This document shows, piece by piece, positions 8,349 through 16,688 of a DNA stretch of 40,178 nucleotides (positions are counted from its first letter, which is position 1; each line of letters starts with the position of its first letter). Made by a program: the position numbers and the translations under genes. Under the pieces are notes generated by a model, which made no database searches, was not told the origin of the DNA, and saw nothing but the letters and a program-made list of their open reading frames with translations. The DNA is taken from positions 17,161 to 57,338 of the forward strand of contig JAPYUM010000018.1 in assembly GCA_029940535.1 (NCBI GenBank), read 5' to 3'. The DNA comes from Vicinamibacterales bacterium. GTDB lineage: Bacteria > Acidobacteriota > Vicinamibacteria > Vicinamibacterales > UBA8438.

Positions 8349-8870
8349 CGTGGGTCGTCCGCCACGGGTTCGTTCCACTCCGCTGTTGGCCGGCCAAACC
8401 ACACCCACGCGATGTAATCAAACTGTGGAGGCTCTTCGCCAAGCTCGCGCAACCGGGTATTGAGCTGTCCACGATGGTGGGTGGAATGGCTCGTCACCTG
8501 CATCGCGCTGTCGCCAACGCTCGGGCAGATGCGGCCGGCGCCCAGACTGCGCTCGATCTGTTTCGCGAATGACTCCGGCAACCGCCGCGTGGTCAACGGA
8601 GGCGAAGAACTTCTTCACCTCGGCGTAATAGGGGTTCGCCCATCGCCACACCGCGGCGAGATTCGGGATATCCTGGAAGTTGGGAGCTTCCCACGGCTGG
8701 TTTGTCCACGTGTTCAGAAAGACCCGCTGCACCAAATGGATATGCACGAGCTTCTTCTTGACTACCTCATCGTTCGAGGCCCGCTCCGCCCCGAGAATGA
8801 CTGACCACACCCTGGCATCTGCCCATTCCATGTGGGAGTAGAGCTCCCGGAGCGATTTAACCGTGAACAT
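8345..8870 (-). pseudogene. DinB-family protein, interrupted by a frameshift
   Basis: The N-terminal part begins at ATG 8870 behind a GGGAGGG ribosome site (MFTVKSLRELYSHMEWADARVW) and shows the first DinB metal histidine in LYSHMEWAD. The C-terminal part, with the hallmark HSTHHRGQ motif and the LGEEPPQFDY tail, is in another frame ending at 8345. The switch must fall near 8576-8596, just after FFASVDHAAVA. The joined product would be about 170 residues, the normal size for DinB/YfiT four-helix proteins, which bind a metal and often act in thiol transfer or resistance. The ATGA overlap with the downstream methyltransferase start supports the second frame as genuine. It may be a recent mutation or an assembly error. 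Confidence 0.8.
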
Positions 8871-8966
8871 CGGCAATGCCCTCCCCCGTCTTCGCCCCAT
8901 CCCGGCGGGAACGGGCGACTAGGGCGATAGTCTACGTCGCAGACTCCACCGGTGGTCGACACACTC

Positions 8967-9000
8967 GAAGCAACGCCGTCAGGCGGACGGATCAGAAACC
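8967..9000 (-). repeat. Truncated tandem copy of the MITE-like repeat
   Basis: Read on the minus strand, GGTTTC starts immediately after the CTAG end of the neighbouring full copy and continues to the conserved GACGGCGTTGCTTC, then stops matching. It is a partial second unit in the same orientation. Confidence 0.6.
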
Positions 9001-9135
9001 CTAGCAGGTTGCTGAAAATGGCTCGAGGGGGTTTTCTGACGAGGCGTCTGTGTGGCAAGGCGCGACGAGGGAGCATGCAGGCGGCATGTGACCGAGGAAG
9101 CAACGCCGTCCACGCGGGCGCCTCGTCGGAAAACC
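9001..9135 (-). repeat. MITE-like repeat, copy A
   Basis: About 135 bases with terminal inverted arms: minus-strand GGTTTTCCGACGAGGCG at one end and CGCCTCGTCAGAAAACC at the other, one mismatch. The inner block GGACGGCGTTGCTTCC...GTCAC...CTCCCTCGTCGCGCCTTGCC matches the copy at 15979-16111 closely. A further tail ends CAGCAACCTGCTAG. On the minus strand it begins directly at the TAA stop of the carboxylesterase. Confidence 0.85.
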
Positions 9136-10722
9136 TTAGAGATTCACGATCGGCTGCATGATGCGGCGCTGGGCGGCGATGGGGTCATTGACAATTTGGC
9201 TACGGTCGTTCCAGACCATGGTCGCCCGCTCTGCCGCGTCGTAACGTCGCCACTCCGGCAGCTTGCCCACGTTCGGATTCCCGGTTCGGGCGAAACCGAC
9301 CACGGTGTCGCTGATCTTGTCGGCCAAGGCAACGGCACTGGCGGCGCCCTGCGTGAGAGGATGCGTACGCACATTGTCAAAGATGAACGGGATGTCCAAG
9401 GTATGTGGACTCAGCATACCGCGTCCGGTCTGGTCGGTTTCCCAGGTGAGGTAATAGAGATAGGTCGCGCCCGGGTTGAGGGCGGCACGGCGCTCGGCGA
9501 TGGTGATGGAGGCCATGACATACCGGTAGTCGCTGTACACCAGAAAGTAGATCTCCGATGGTGACGCGCCGGGATTTTCCTCGCGGTAGACGTCGACCAC
9601 CTCGCGGGCATGGTGCTCGCCGACCAAGTCATGCACCCGCGCTCGCATCCCCGCGTCGTTCAGCACAAAGCCGGGCTCGTCGCCAAAGAAAGTCATCTCG
9701 GTGCGGTTGGCGCCGACAATGACCGGCACGTCCGGGTTGACCGGCGACGCCACGGGCCAAAACGGGTGGTGAGGCAGCACGTCTCCATCCATGGTCGGCG
9801 CGAACGTGCCGCCGCCCACGTCGAGAGGCATGGCGGACACCGTGTGATAGGCCGCCATCAGACGACGCAGCGGAACCTGCTGAATGCTGGGCAGGGTCGT
9901 CCGGCTGAGACCAAGCTCGTCCAACAGTCGCACCGCCAGCTCGGTGGCCGGCTCGCGCTCAGGCAGTCGCAGAGTCGCGCCGCTCTCGATCATGGCCGCA
10001 TGAAACAGTCCTGTGGCCGCCGGCATACCCAGCAGCGTGGCGACCTTGCGGCCGCCGCCGGATTCACCGAACACCATGACTCGGTCGGGATCGCCGCCGA
10101 ACTCCTCGATGTTGTCCTGCACCCAGCGCAGCGCGTGCACGATGTCCTGCATGCCCAGGGTGCCCGAGCTGGCGAACGATGGGTGACCCATGTCGCCGAA
10201 ATGGGTGAACCCCATCACGTTGAGCCGGTGGTTGATCGTGACGACGACCACATTGCCTCGCAGCGCGAGATTGGTCCCGTCGTAGCGGGGCGACGACCCC
10301 GACAGCGTGCGGAAGCCCCCGCCATGACACCAGAACATGACCGGGCGCTTGCCGCCATCGGCGATGCCGCGAGTCCACACGTTCAGCACGAGGCAGTCCT
10401 CGCTCTCGCGACCATCCTGCTGCCGGCCACTGGCCGGATCGCTCTGCGGAGCCGCGGCGCCGTACTCGAACGCGTCTCTAACCCCGGACCAGGCCGCCGG
10501 GTTCTGCGGCGGCAGGAAGCGGTTGGCGCCGCCGGTGTCGGCGCCGTAGGGAATACCCTTGAAGACGTTGACCGATCCGACCCGGAGCCCGCGTATGGGG
10601 CCGAACCGGGTGCGGGCGTCCGCCGTCGAGGGCTGTGCCTGGACCAAGCGGCTTGGCAGCAGCAGCCCGCCCAGGCCCGCGAGACGGACAAACTCCCTGC
10701 GTGGCCAGCGGTTGATGGTCAT
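9136..10722 (-). CDS. Tat-exported type-B carboxylesterase
   Basis: A 528-residue alpha/beta hydrolase. The Tat signal has RR at 8-9 (RREFVRLAG) and ends near residue 30. The oxyanion loop is CHGGGF (132-137); the nucleophile is S221 in FGESGGG, with E342 (ANRTEMTFF) and H440 (SPHTLDIPF) completing the triad. Length and the EDCLVLNVW motif are typical of carboxylesterase/lipase family B. The start at 10722 is preceded by an AAGGAAAGAAGG ribosome site; the longer open frame to 10797 lacks support. It probably hydrolyses esters in the periplasm or at the surface. It is divergent from the kinase gene, and its 3' end abuts repeat copy A. Confidence 0.9.
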   Translation of the reverse strand: MTINRWPRREFVRLAGLGGLLLPSRLVQAQPSTADARTRFGPIRGLRVGSVNVFKGIPYGADTGGANRFLPPQNPAAWSGVRDAFEYGAAAPQSDPASGRQQDGRESEDCLVLNVWTRGIADGGKRPVMFWCHGGGFRTLSGSSPRYDGTNLALRGNVVVVTINHRLNVMGFTHFGDMGHPSFASSGTLGMQDIVHALRWVQDNIEEFGGDPDRVMVFGESGGGRKVATLLGMPAATGLFHAAMIESGATLRLPEREPATELAVRLLDELGLSRTTLPSIQQVPLRRLMAAYHTVSAMPLDVGGGTFAPTMDGDVLPHHPFWPVASPVNPDVPVIVGANRTEMTFFGDEPGFVLNDAGMRARVHDLVGEHHAREVVDVYREENPGASPSEIYFLVYSDYRYVMASITIAERRAALNPGATYLYYLTWETDQTGRGMLSPHTLDIPFIFDNVRTHPLTQGAASAVALADKISDTVVGFARTGNPNVGKLPEWRRYDAAERATMVWNDRSQIVNDPIAAQRRIMQPIVNL

Positions 10723-10829
10723 GCCTTCTTTCCTTGAGGACGATTCGCCACGACTCATTGTGACAGCTCTCGGGTGCTCTTGACCTCTGCTCTCCAAGCG
10801 GCCAAGCTCGGCAACGGGGTCTTGAGGAC

Positions 10830-11327
10830 ATGCACGACACAGATACGGACGCGGAGGCGAACGCGGCGGTTACGGCTGAAGTCGTAGTGCCGACGGACGC
10901 AGTCTCGCCCAGCGAGGCGTTCCTGCACCTCTGACCGGAGACCGGTCTGCTTCCCGGTCGGGAGGCCCGCGACGATGGCTTGGCCGCGCTCGAGCAGCGT
11001 CTCCTCGGCGGATTTTCCGCCGCCGTGGTGTTGGCCGGCGTGTTGGTCACGCTGGGTGAACTCCCGTCGACCGGCGGTGGAGAGACGGTGGCGCGTAGCG
11101 GCGTCCTCGCGGTGATGGCCGCAATCGCGGTACTGCTCCAGGCACGATCGACGTGGCGGTTATCGCATATCCGGGTCGTCGAGGCGGCGACGTTCCTCAC
11201 CTTGACGCTCATTCGGGCGAGCGACCCCGCTGGACGCCCCGTCTTCGATGCGGCGGCCAGCGTTCGGTAGTTCGAGACCGGGCTCGTCCTCAGCGCGAGC
11301 GGGCTCGTCGCTCTCGTCGCGTCGTTC
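10830..11327 (+). pseudogene. Membrane N-terminus of the Ser/Thr kinase, interrupted by two in-frame stops
   Basis: One reading frame runs from ATG 10830 (GAGGA at 10824-10828) straight into the kinase below, but is broken by TGA at 10932 and TAG at 11268. Between and after the stops it encodes four likely membrane segments (around FSAAVVLAGVLVTL, GVLAVMAAIAVLL, VEAATFLTLTLI and LVALVASFVIYTLF). The amino-terminal 34 residues are soluble and acidic. Because the frame is never lost, the damage is two substitutions rather than indels. Either the sensor part has decayed and the kinase persists from a later start, or the stops are sequence errors. Confidence 0.7.
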
Positions 11328-12350
11328 GTGATCTATACCCTGTTCAACTACGCCTTCGATCAACGTAAACGCACCTTCTACGACCTCGAAGAGCGGGTCG
11401 GCAGTGGTGGGATGGGAGAAGTCTGGAGGGGCCGACATCAGACCTTGGCCCGGCCGACGGCGATCAAACTCATCCGCGAGGACAAACTCGCCGGTGTCGA
11501 CACCGATGCCACCCGCCGCGTGCTTCGACGGTTCGAGCGAGAGGCGAAGGCGACCGCTGCCCTGCGTTCTCCCCATACCATCGAGGTCTACGACTTCGGG
11601 GTCACTGGAGACGGGCACTTCTACTACGCGATGGAGTTGCTGGTTGGCCTGGATCTGCAAGCGCTGGTCGAACAGTACGGACCGCTTCCGGCCGAGCGGG
11701 TGGTCCATTTGTTGCTCCAGGCCTGCGACTCGCTGGCAGACGCCCACGAACATGGTCTGACCCACCGGGACATCAAGCCGGCGAACCTGTTCCTCTGCCG
11801 TTTGGGACCGAGCGGCGATCATCTCAAATTGCTCGACTTTGGCCTCGTCCAGGAGGTCCAGCCCGTGGCGCCGTCGAGCAAGCTGACCGCGGAGGGCACC
11901 ACCGCCGGTACCCCAGCCTACATGGCTCCGGAAATGATCGTCGCCCGCGGTGGCGTGGATCGGCGCGCGGACATCTATGCGCTGGGCTGTGTCGCCTATT
12001 GGCTGTGCACCGGGACCATGGTCTTCGAGACCGAGAGCGGTGTCGAACAGATCGTGGAGCACGTCAAGACGGTGCCCACAACCCCCTCAGCCCGCACCGA
12101 ACTCCCGATTCCTCCCGCCCTCGAGGCGATCGTCATGAAATGCCTGGAGAAGAAACCGGGTGAACGCTTCGAGAGTGCCGCCGCGATGGCCGGCGCGCTC
12201 CGTGTGGTGCCGCTGTCCTCACCGTGGGACACGGAGCGAGCCGACGCCTGGTGGGCTTCCTGGACGGCTCCCGCGGTGGCCGCTCAGCTGGTCCCTGCGA
12301 TGGTACGGACCACGAGCGCCGGCCAACTCACCCAGACCCAGACCGGGTGA
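11328..12350 (+). CDS. Hanks-type serine/threonine protein kinase
   Basis: A 340-residue product from GTG 11328, with all kinase motifs intact: glycine loop GSGGMGEV (25-32), K47 in AIKLI, HRDIKPAN (146-153), DFG (170-172) and APE (200-202). It should phosphorylate Ser/Thr on target proteins in the cytoplasm. There is no ribosome site at 11328; in the intact ancestor the kinase domain would have followed four membrane segments encoded from 10830, now separated by two stop codons. Residues 1-10 are the end of the last membrane helix. The C-terminal tail after the C-lobe is short. Whether a product is made is uncertain. Confidence 0.85.
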   Translation: MIYTLFNYAFDQRKRTFYDLEERVGSGGMGEVWRGRHQTLARPTAIKLIREDKLAGVDTDATRRVLRRFEREAKATAALRSPHTIEVYDFGVTGDGHFYYAMELLVGLDLQALVEQYGPLPAERVVHLLLQACDSLADAHEHGLTHRDIKPANLFLCRLGPSGDHLKLLDFGLVQEVQPVAPSSKLTAEGTTAGTPAYMAPEMIVARGGVDRRADIYALGCVAYWLCTGTMVFETESGVEQIVEHVKTVPTTPSARTELPIPPALEAIVMKCLEKKPGERFESAAAMAGALRVVPLSSPWDTERADAWWASWTAPAVAAQLVPAMVRTTSAGQLTQTQTG

Positions 12351-12455
12351 TCGCGAACAAGGGCAGGGCTACAATACGTCGTTGGGATGACGCGGGCGGC
12401 AGGCGCTCCGTCTCGACCGTCAAATCACCACAAGGTCGCCAAGGGACCTCAAAGG

Positions 12456-12950
12456 ATGACGCACGTATCCCGTTCGCTTCACGCCACGGTGCTCGGGGCG
12501 GTGCTGATTGCGCTGCCAGCTGTCGCTCAACCGCGTGGCGGAACAGAGGCGGTTGCGGAGGTCCTGGATGCTCTCCACGAAGTTGCATCCGACGCTGACT
12601 TCGATCGCTACTTCAGCCTCTATGCGAGCGAGGCGGTCTTCCTCGGCACCGACGCCACCGAGCGTTGGAGCCGTCCAGAGTTCATGGCATACGCGAAGGC
12701 TCGCTTCGACACCGGGACCGGTTGGACCTACGAGATGCTCGAACGGAACATTTCCGTGGCGCCAGATGGGCAGACCGCGTGGTTCGACGAGCGCCTCGAC
12801 AGCGCGGGGCTTGGCGAGACCCGGGGCAGCGGGGTACTGGTCATGGAGGACGGAGGGTGGAAGATCGCCCAGTACAACCTCACGATCCCGATCCCGAACG
12901 AACTGTCGCGCGACATCGTTCGACAGATCAGGGACCGGGAGGCTCGTTGA
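12456..12950 (+). CDS. Exported NTF2/SnoaL-like protein
   Basis: A 164-residue protein with a signal peptide (residues 1-25, ending PAVAQ) and one SnoaL/DUF4440-like cone: DALHEVASDADFDRYFSLY, EAVFLGTDATERWSR, then the GSGVLVMEDGGWKIAQYNLT hairpin. Members are ligand-binding or small enzyme folds with varied roles; none can be assigned here. The start is ATG 12456, with AAGGGA nine bases upstream; earlier in-frame codons lack the signal peptide. A -10-like TACAAT is at 12370-12375. The next gene begins 100 bases downstream on the same strand. Confidence 0.8.
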   Translation: MTHVSRSLHATVLGAVLIALPAVAQPRGGTEAVAEVLDALHEVASDADFDRYFSLYASEAVFLGTDATERWSRPEFMAYAKARFDTGTGWTYEMLERNISVAPDGQTAWFDERLDSAGLGETRGSGVLVMEDGGWKIAQYNLTIPIPNELSRDIVRQIRDREAR

Positions 12951-13049
12951 CTCGGACTGATCCGGAATGTGACCATTCATCGGTCAGCCAGTTCGAGCCG
13001 CTTTCTTGTCCCGCCTCCGTCGTCCCCTGCAGCAAGGAGACTTAGCCAT

Positions 13050-14024
13050 ATGTCTAACCGACCGTTCGCAGCGTCGTCGTTCCTGCTCGTCGTCGTCGTG
13101 TTGACGCCGGTCGAGACGTTGGCCCAGAGCGCCGCTCCCCCGGCGGGGTCGGGACCTCGCACCGCGTGGGGGGCGCCGGACCTGCAGGGTATTTGGGACT
13201 TCCGCACGATCACGCCGCTCGAGCGCCCGGATGAGTTGGCGGGCAAGGAGGTGCTGACGGCCGAAGAGGCGGCCGAGTACGAGCAGCGTTCGCTCAATCG
13301 GCAGAACAAGGATCTACGTGCTGAGGACGGTATCTCCGCCCAGCGCGACGTCGCCAACGCGTACAACCAGTTTTGGTGGGACTACGGTGACCGGCTCACC
13401 GAGGACCGGCGCACCTCGCTGGTGGTCGACCCGCCGGACGGCAAGATTCCTCGTAACCCGGAGGCGTTGTCTCGGTTTGCCGCGCTGGCGGGTGCCATGG
13501 GGGGTACGCCGGCCGGGCCGGAAGACCGGCCGCTGTGGGAGCGGTGTATTCTCGGCTTCAATTCGGGGCCCCCGATGCTGCCCAGCGCCTACAACAACAA
13601 CGTGCAACTGTTGCAGACCCCGGACACGGTGGTGATCTTCAACGAGATGGTTCACAACGCCCGCATCGTCCCACTGGCCTCTCAGCCCCGTCTGCCCGAT
13701 GACCTGCGGCTGGTGACGGGAGACGCGCGCGGCCACTGGGAGGGGGCGACCCTGGTCGTCGAGACGACGAACTTCCTCCGCGAGACTGGCTTCACGGGGG
13801 CCGGCGCGGGCCTGCAACTGACCGAGCGCTTCACCCGCGCCGACGGTGACACGTTGCTGTATGAGTTCACCGTTGACGACCCGGAGGCGTTCTCGGCGCC
13901 ATGGACCGCCGTGATTCCGATGACCAGGTCGGACAGCCCGATGTTCGAGTACGCCTGTCATGAAGGGAACTACGGCATGACCAACTTGCTCGCCGGCGCG
14001 CGGGCCGAGGACGCCGGCCGGTAG
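13050..14024 (+). CDS. Conserved secreted protein of unknown function
   Basis: 324 residues with a signal peptide (1-26, ending ETLAQ). The body has no catalytic motif I recognise; conserved-looking blocks are GAPDLQGIWDF, CILGFNSGPPMLPSAYNNN, GDARGHWEGATLVVETTNF and a C-terminal FEYACHEGNYGMTNLLAGAR. I have seen this architecture as an expanded hypothetical family in Acidobacteria, but its function is unknown. The start is well supported by AAGGAGA at 13034-13040, nine bases before ATG. The amidohydrolase follows after 16 bases, so they probably share a transcript. Confidence 0.8.
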   Translation: MSNRPFAASSFLLVVVVLTPVETLAQSAAPPAGSGPRTAWGAPDLQGIWDFRTITPLERPDELAGKEVLTAEEAAEYEQRSLNRQNKDLRAEDGISAQRDVANAYNQFWWDYGDRLTEDRRTSLVVDPPDGKIPRNPEALSRFAALAGAMGGTPAGPEDRPLWERCILGFNSGPPMLPSAYNNNVQLLQTPDTVVIFNEMVHNARIVPLASQPRLPDDLRLVTGDARGHWEGATLVVETTNFLRETGFTGAGAGLQLTERFTRADGDTLLYEFTVDDPEAFSAPWTAVIPMTRSDSPMFEYACHEGNYGMTNLLAGARAEDAGR

Positions 14025-14040
14025 GAAGGAACACGCACGC

Positions 14041-15453
14041 GTGCGAAGCACCGCTCCGGCTCGACAGGTTTGGTTCATCCGGCTTGCCGGTCTGCTCGTC
14101 GTGGCCAACACTGGCTGCGGAGGGGAGTCTGGCGCCCCCATCCCGCCGTCATCTGGCCCCCAGTCTGTGTGGGCGCTTACCGGGGGACGGGTCATCGTCG
14201 GCGACGGTGACGTCATCGAGGATGCCACGCTCGTCGTACGCGACGACCTGATTCTCGATGTGGGCCGTGCCGGTGACGTCGAGGTGCCGGTTGCCGCGAC
14301 GGTCATCGACCTGACGGGACAGACCGTGATGCCGGCGCTCGTGAACACCCACGCCCATCTGGGATGGGAGCGCTATACGGGCTGGGGCTCGGAACAGTTC
14401 ACCCGCGAGAACCTGATCGATCATCTGTATCGTCACGCCTACTTCGGCGTCGGCACCATCATCTCGACCGGCAGCGACCGGGAGGCGATTGCGCACGAGG
14501 TCTGGCAGGCGCAACAGTTGGGCGACGTCGGTGGCGCCCGCTATCTGTTGTCGCCGGGCGTCGGGACACCGGGAGGTGGACCGAATCCGCGCTTCACCGA
14601 CGACGACGGCTGGTGGGGCCTGAACTCGGTGAGCAGCGCCACCGAGGCCCGTGACGCCGTCCGGGCGCTGGCTGCGCGCGAGGTCCAGATTCTCAAGATC
14701 TGGGTCGATGCTCGCGATACGCGGCGCGGCGCCGGGGTGAAGTTGGAGCCGGAGATCTATGCGGCCGTCCTCGACGAAGCCCAGGTGCACGACATTCGCG
14801 TCATCGCGCACGCGACGACGCTCGAAGACCACAAGCGGCTGCTCGCGGCCGGCGCCCGACGCTTCATTCACATGCCATACGACCGCGCGGTCGACGACGA
14901 GTATCTGGCGCTCGTCGCCGCGCGCAACGCGTTCATCGTCCCGACGCTGGGCATGGTGACGAAACGGGAGCCCTACCGGCGTCCCGTGTTCGACGATCCC
15001 TTCTTCCAGCAGCAGGTCTCGGCCGACGTGGTCTCGATGCTGAGGGACGCGGCCGCGGACACCCCCGGCGCCGAGCAGACCAGGACTGCCGCGGCCGAGG
15101 AGCGGGCGCGGGTGATCGCTGACAACTTCGCGCGCCTGGGTGACCACATCATTCTGGGCACCGACGCCGGTGCCGTCGGAGATTTCTTTGGCTACGCGGA
15201 CCACCTCGAGCTTGAGCTGTTCGTCGAGTTGGGCATGACGCCATCCCAGGCGATTGTCGCCGCCACGACGCGTGCGGCCCGGGCGTTCGGTCTGACCCGG
15301 GTCGGCAGCATCGAGGCCGGGCAGTTCGCCGACTTTATGGTGCTCGCCGCGAATCCGCTCGACGATATCCGGAACACCAGAGAGATCGCCCGAGTCTACC
15401 TGCGGGGCGAAGAGGTCGACCGGGACGCGCTGCGGGCGGGCTGGGTCCGTTGA
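14041..15453 (+). CDS. Exported amidohydrolase (imidazolonepropionase/prolidase-like), possible lipoprotein
   Basis: A 470-residue TIM-barrel metal-dependent hydrolase. Metal-site residues are visible: HAH at 104-106, the likely carboxylated K219 (ILKIWVD), H257 (VIAHATT), H277 and D375 (ILGTDAGA). The signal peptide ends near NTGC, so C26 may be lipidated. The sheet domain split over both ends (VWALTGGRVIVGDGD and FADFMVLAANPLDD) is standard for the family. GTG 14041 is the start, about ten bases after AGGAAGGA. It cleaves an amide, cyclic amide or dipeptide bond; the substrate is not evident. It forms a probable operon with the preceding unknown protein. Confidence 0.88.
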   Translation: MRSTAPARQVWFIRLAGLLVVANTGCGGESGAPIPPSSGPQSVWALTGGRVIVGDGDVIEDATLVVRDDLILDVGRAGDVEVPVAATVIDLTGQTVMPALVNTHAHLGWERYTGWGSEQFTRENLIDHLYRHAYFGVGTIISTGSDREAIAHEVWQAQQLGDVGGARYLLSPGVGTPGGGPNPRFTDDDGWWGLNSVSSATEARDAVRALAAREVQILKIWVDARDTRRGAGVKLEPEIYAAVLDEAQVHDIRVIAHATTLEDHKRLLAAGARRFIHMPYDRAVDDEYLALVAARNAFIVPTLGMVTKREPYRRPVFDDPFFQQQVSADVVSMLRDAAADTPGAEQTRTAAAEERARVIADNFARLGDHIILGTDAGAVGDFFGYADHLELELFVELGMTPSQAIVAATTRAARAFGLTRVGSIEAGQFADFMVLAANPLDDIRNTREIARVYLRGEEVDRDALRAGWVR

Positions 15454-15466
15454 GATCGGGCTGATT

Positions 15467-16111
15467 GTGAGATCGTCCAGTCGGTTGATGCACCACCTCG
15501 CCCAGAGCGGGGCCATCCTGAGCGACGACGGGCGTTATCGCTACGCGTTGCACCGCCCGGCGCGACGGACCGATCGGCCGGTGCTGTTCGTGATGCTCAA
15601 CCCGTCCACGGCGGACGCGCTTGCCAGCGATCACACCCTCACGAAATGTCAGCGATTCGCCAAGAGGTGGGGGCTGGGACCGGTGCTGGTTGGGAACCTC
15701 TTCGCGTGGAGGGCCACCGCGCCTCGTGATCTGTGGCTGTCACAACAGCACTGCGATATCGTCGGGCCGGATAACGAACGCTGGCTCGACGCACTGATGG
15801 AGCACGCAGAGCGCGTCGTTGTCGGGTGGGGCGACCAACCTGGCGCCAACGAGCAAACGACTCGGTTTCTGCACCGGTACCAGAGGCGCACGCTCACCTG
15901 CCTCGGCACCACGAAGTCCGGCGCTCCCAAGCATCCGTCCCGCCCGGCCTACGGCACGCGTTGTGTGCCCTTCACCCCGGTTTCCTGCCGACGTGCCCGT
16001 CTGGACGGCGTTGCTTCCTTGGTCACAGCCCGCCTGGCTGCTCCCTCGTCGCGCCTTGCCAGCCGAACACCTCGACAGGAAACCGCTCTTCCTCGTTCTT
16101 CAGCGACCTAG
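15467..16111 (+). CDS. DUF1643 protein with a C-terminal tail encoded by a repeat element
   Basis: The first 170 residues are a complete DUF1643 domain: FVMLNPSTADALASDHTL, NLFAWRATAPRDL, GWGDQ and the closing LGTTKSGAPKHP...YGTRCVPF. DUF1643 function is unknown. From residue 171 the frame enters the MITE-like repeat at 15979; the last 44 residues and the TAG stop are supplied by the element. In the other two full copies a stop codon stands exactly where this one has CC. The tail is basic and low-complexity and probably not part of the original protein. The start is GTG 15467 or ATG 15488; neither has a strong ribosome site. Confidence 0.8.
   Translation: MRSSSRLMHHLAQSGAILSDDGRYRYALHRPARRTDRPVLFVMLNPSTADALASDHTLTKCQRFAKRWGLGPVLVGNLFAWRATAPRDLWLSQQHCDIVGPDNERWLDALMEHAERVVVGWGDQPGANEQTTRFLHRYQRRTLTCLGTTKSGAPKHPSRPAYGTRCVPFTPVSCRRARLDGVASLVTARLAAPSSRLASRTPRQETALPRSSAT
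15979..16111 (+). repeat. MITE-like repeat, copy B
   Basis: Starts GGTTTCCTGCCGACG, carries the block GGACGGCGTTGCTTCCTTGG...CTCCCTCGTCGCGCCTTGCC shared with copy A, then the inverted arm CCTCGACAGGAAACC and a tail ending CAGCGACCTAG. It overlaps the 3' end of the DUF1643 frame and lies in the same direction relative to its upstream gene as copies A and C. Confidence 0.85.
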
Positions 16112-16260
16112 TAGGTTACCGGGTGCTGCAGTGGTACGAGGTCGTCCGATAAATTCGTGGCGGGACGGGAAGAAACACCGTCCCTGCGTGGTCTCCACCC
16201 CTGCGAGCCAGTCGCATTCTGGGCCGCCGCGGAAGGCGGCGGATCCGAGGAGGTTGTGGC

Positions 16261-16626
16261 ATGTCAAAGGAAGTACGAAACAAGATCGACGCTCTGCTGA
16301 AGGACGTCCCGACTGGACGGCGGCAGGCGCTGCGACGCTTGTTGATGGGGGCGGGCGTGCTCGCGTTGCTGCCGAGTTCGACGCTGCTCGCTCTGGAACC
16401 GGGTCAGAGGCAGGGCAAAGGCGGGGGGCGGGACGGTGGCAAAGGCGGACGTGGCGGCAAGGGCGGACGTGGTGGCAAGGGCGGACGTGGTGGCAAGGGC
16501 AAAGGCGGGTTCCCCGGTGACGGGAGCGGCAAGGGAAAAGGTGGGTTCCCCGGTGATGGCAGTGGCAAAGGTAAAGGCCGGGGCAAGGGTCGGCGCGGGG
16601 GCGGCGGCGACGCACCCGACGCGTAG
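16261..16626 (+). CDS. Small Tat-leader, Gly/Lys/Arg-repeat peptide (putative modified-peptide precursor)
   Basis: 121 residues. Residues 1-44 form a leader: a charged amphipathic start (KEVRNKIDALLKDV), a twin-arginine at 20-21 and a hydrophobic stretch 28-44, like a Tat signal. Residues 45-121 are almost only G, K, R with F, P, D and S: three GGKGGR units (59-76), two perfect 12-residue units GGFPGDGSGKGK (82-93, 94-105) and a GRGKGRRGGGG end. The repeats are also DNA repeats (18 bp at 16435-16488, 36 bp at 16504-16575). A strong GAGGAGG (16247-16253) fixes the start. It is followed 62 bases later by a PqqD-methyltransferase fusion, so I infer an exported substrate peptide. It could instead be a simple basic, polyanion-binding secreted protein. 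Confidence 0.75.
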   Translation: MSKEVRNKIDALLKDVPTGRRQALRRLLMGAGVLALLPSSTLLALEPGQRQGKGGGRDGGKGGRGGKGGRGGKGGRGGKGKGGFPGDGSGKGKGGFPGDGSGKGKGRGKGRRGGGGDAPDA

Positions 16627-16644
16627 TCGCAGGGAGTGAGATTG

Positions 16645-16671
16645 CCCGGGCCGCCGTCGCGGCGGCCCGGG
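16645..16671 (+). promoter_or_regulatory. Intercistronic hairpin between peptide and methyltransferase genes
   Basis: CCCGGGCCGCC and GGCGGCCCGGG are perfect arms around GTCGC, giving an 11-12 bp GC-only stem. There is no T-tract, so partial attenuation or mRNA protection is more likely than full termination. It would favour excess precursor over enzyme. Confidence 0.7.
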
Positions 16672-16688
16672 TCCATCCTCGAGTCGGC

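Noticed and set aside
10932-10934. TGA in the kinase frame as a selenocysteine codon
   Set aside because: A second, different stop (TAG) interrupts the same frame downstream, and the surrounding residues do not resemble a selenoprotein redox site.
14149-15516. Long minus-strand open frame opposite the amidohydrolase
   Set aside because: High-GC antisense shadow; the plus-strand gene carries a full metal site.
16435-16575. CRISPR-like tandem repeats
   Set aside because: The 18- and 36-bp repeats are contiguous, in frame and encode the glycine-rich peptide; there are no spacers.
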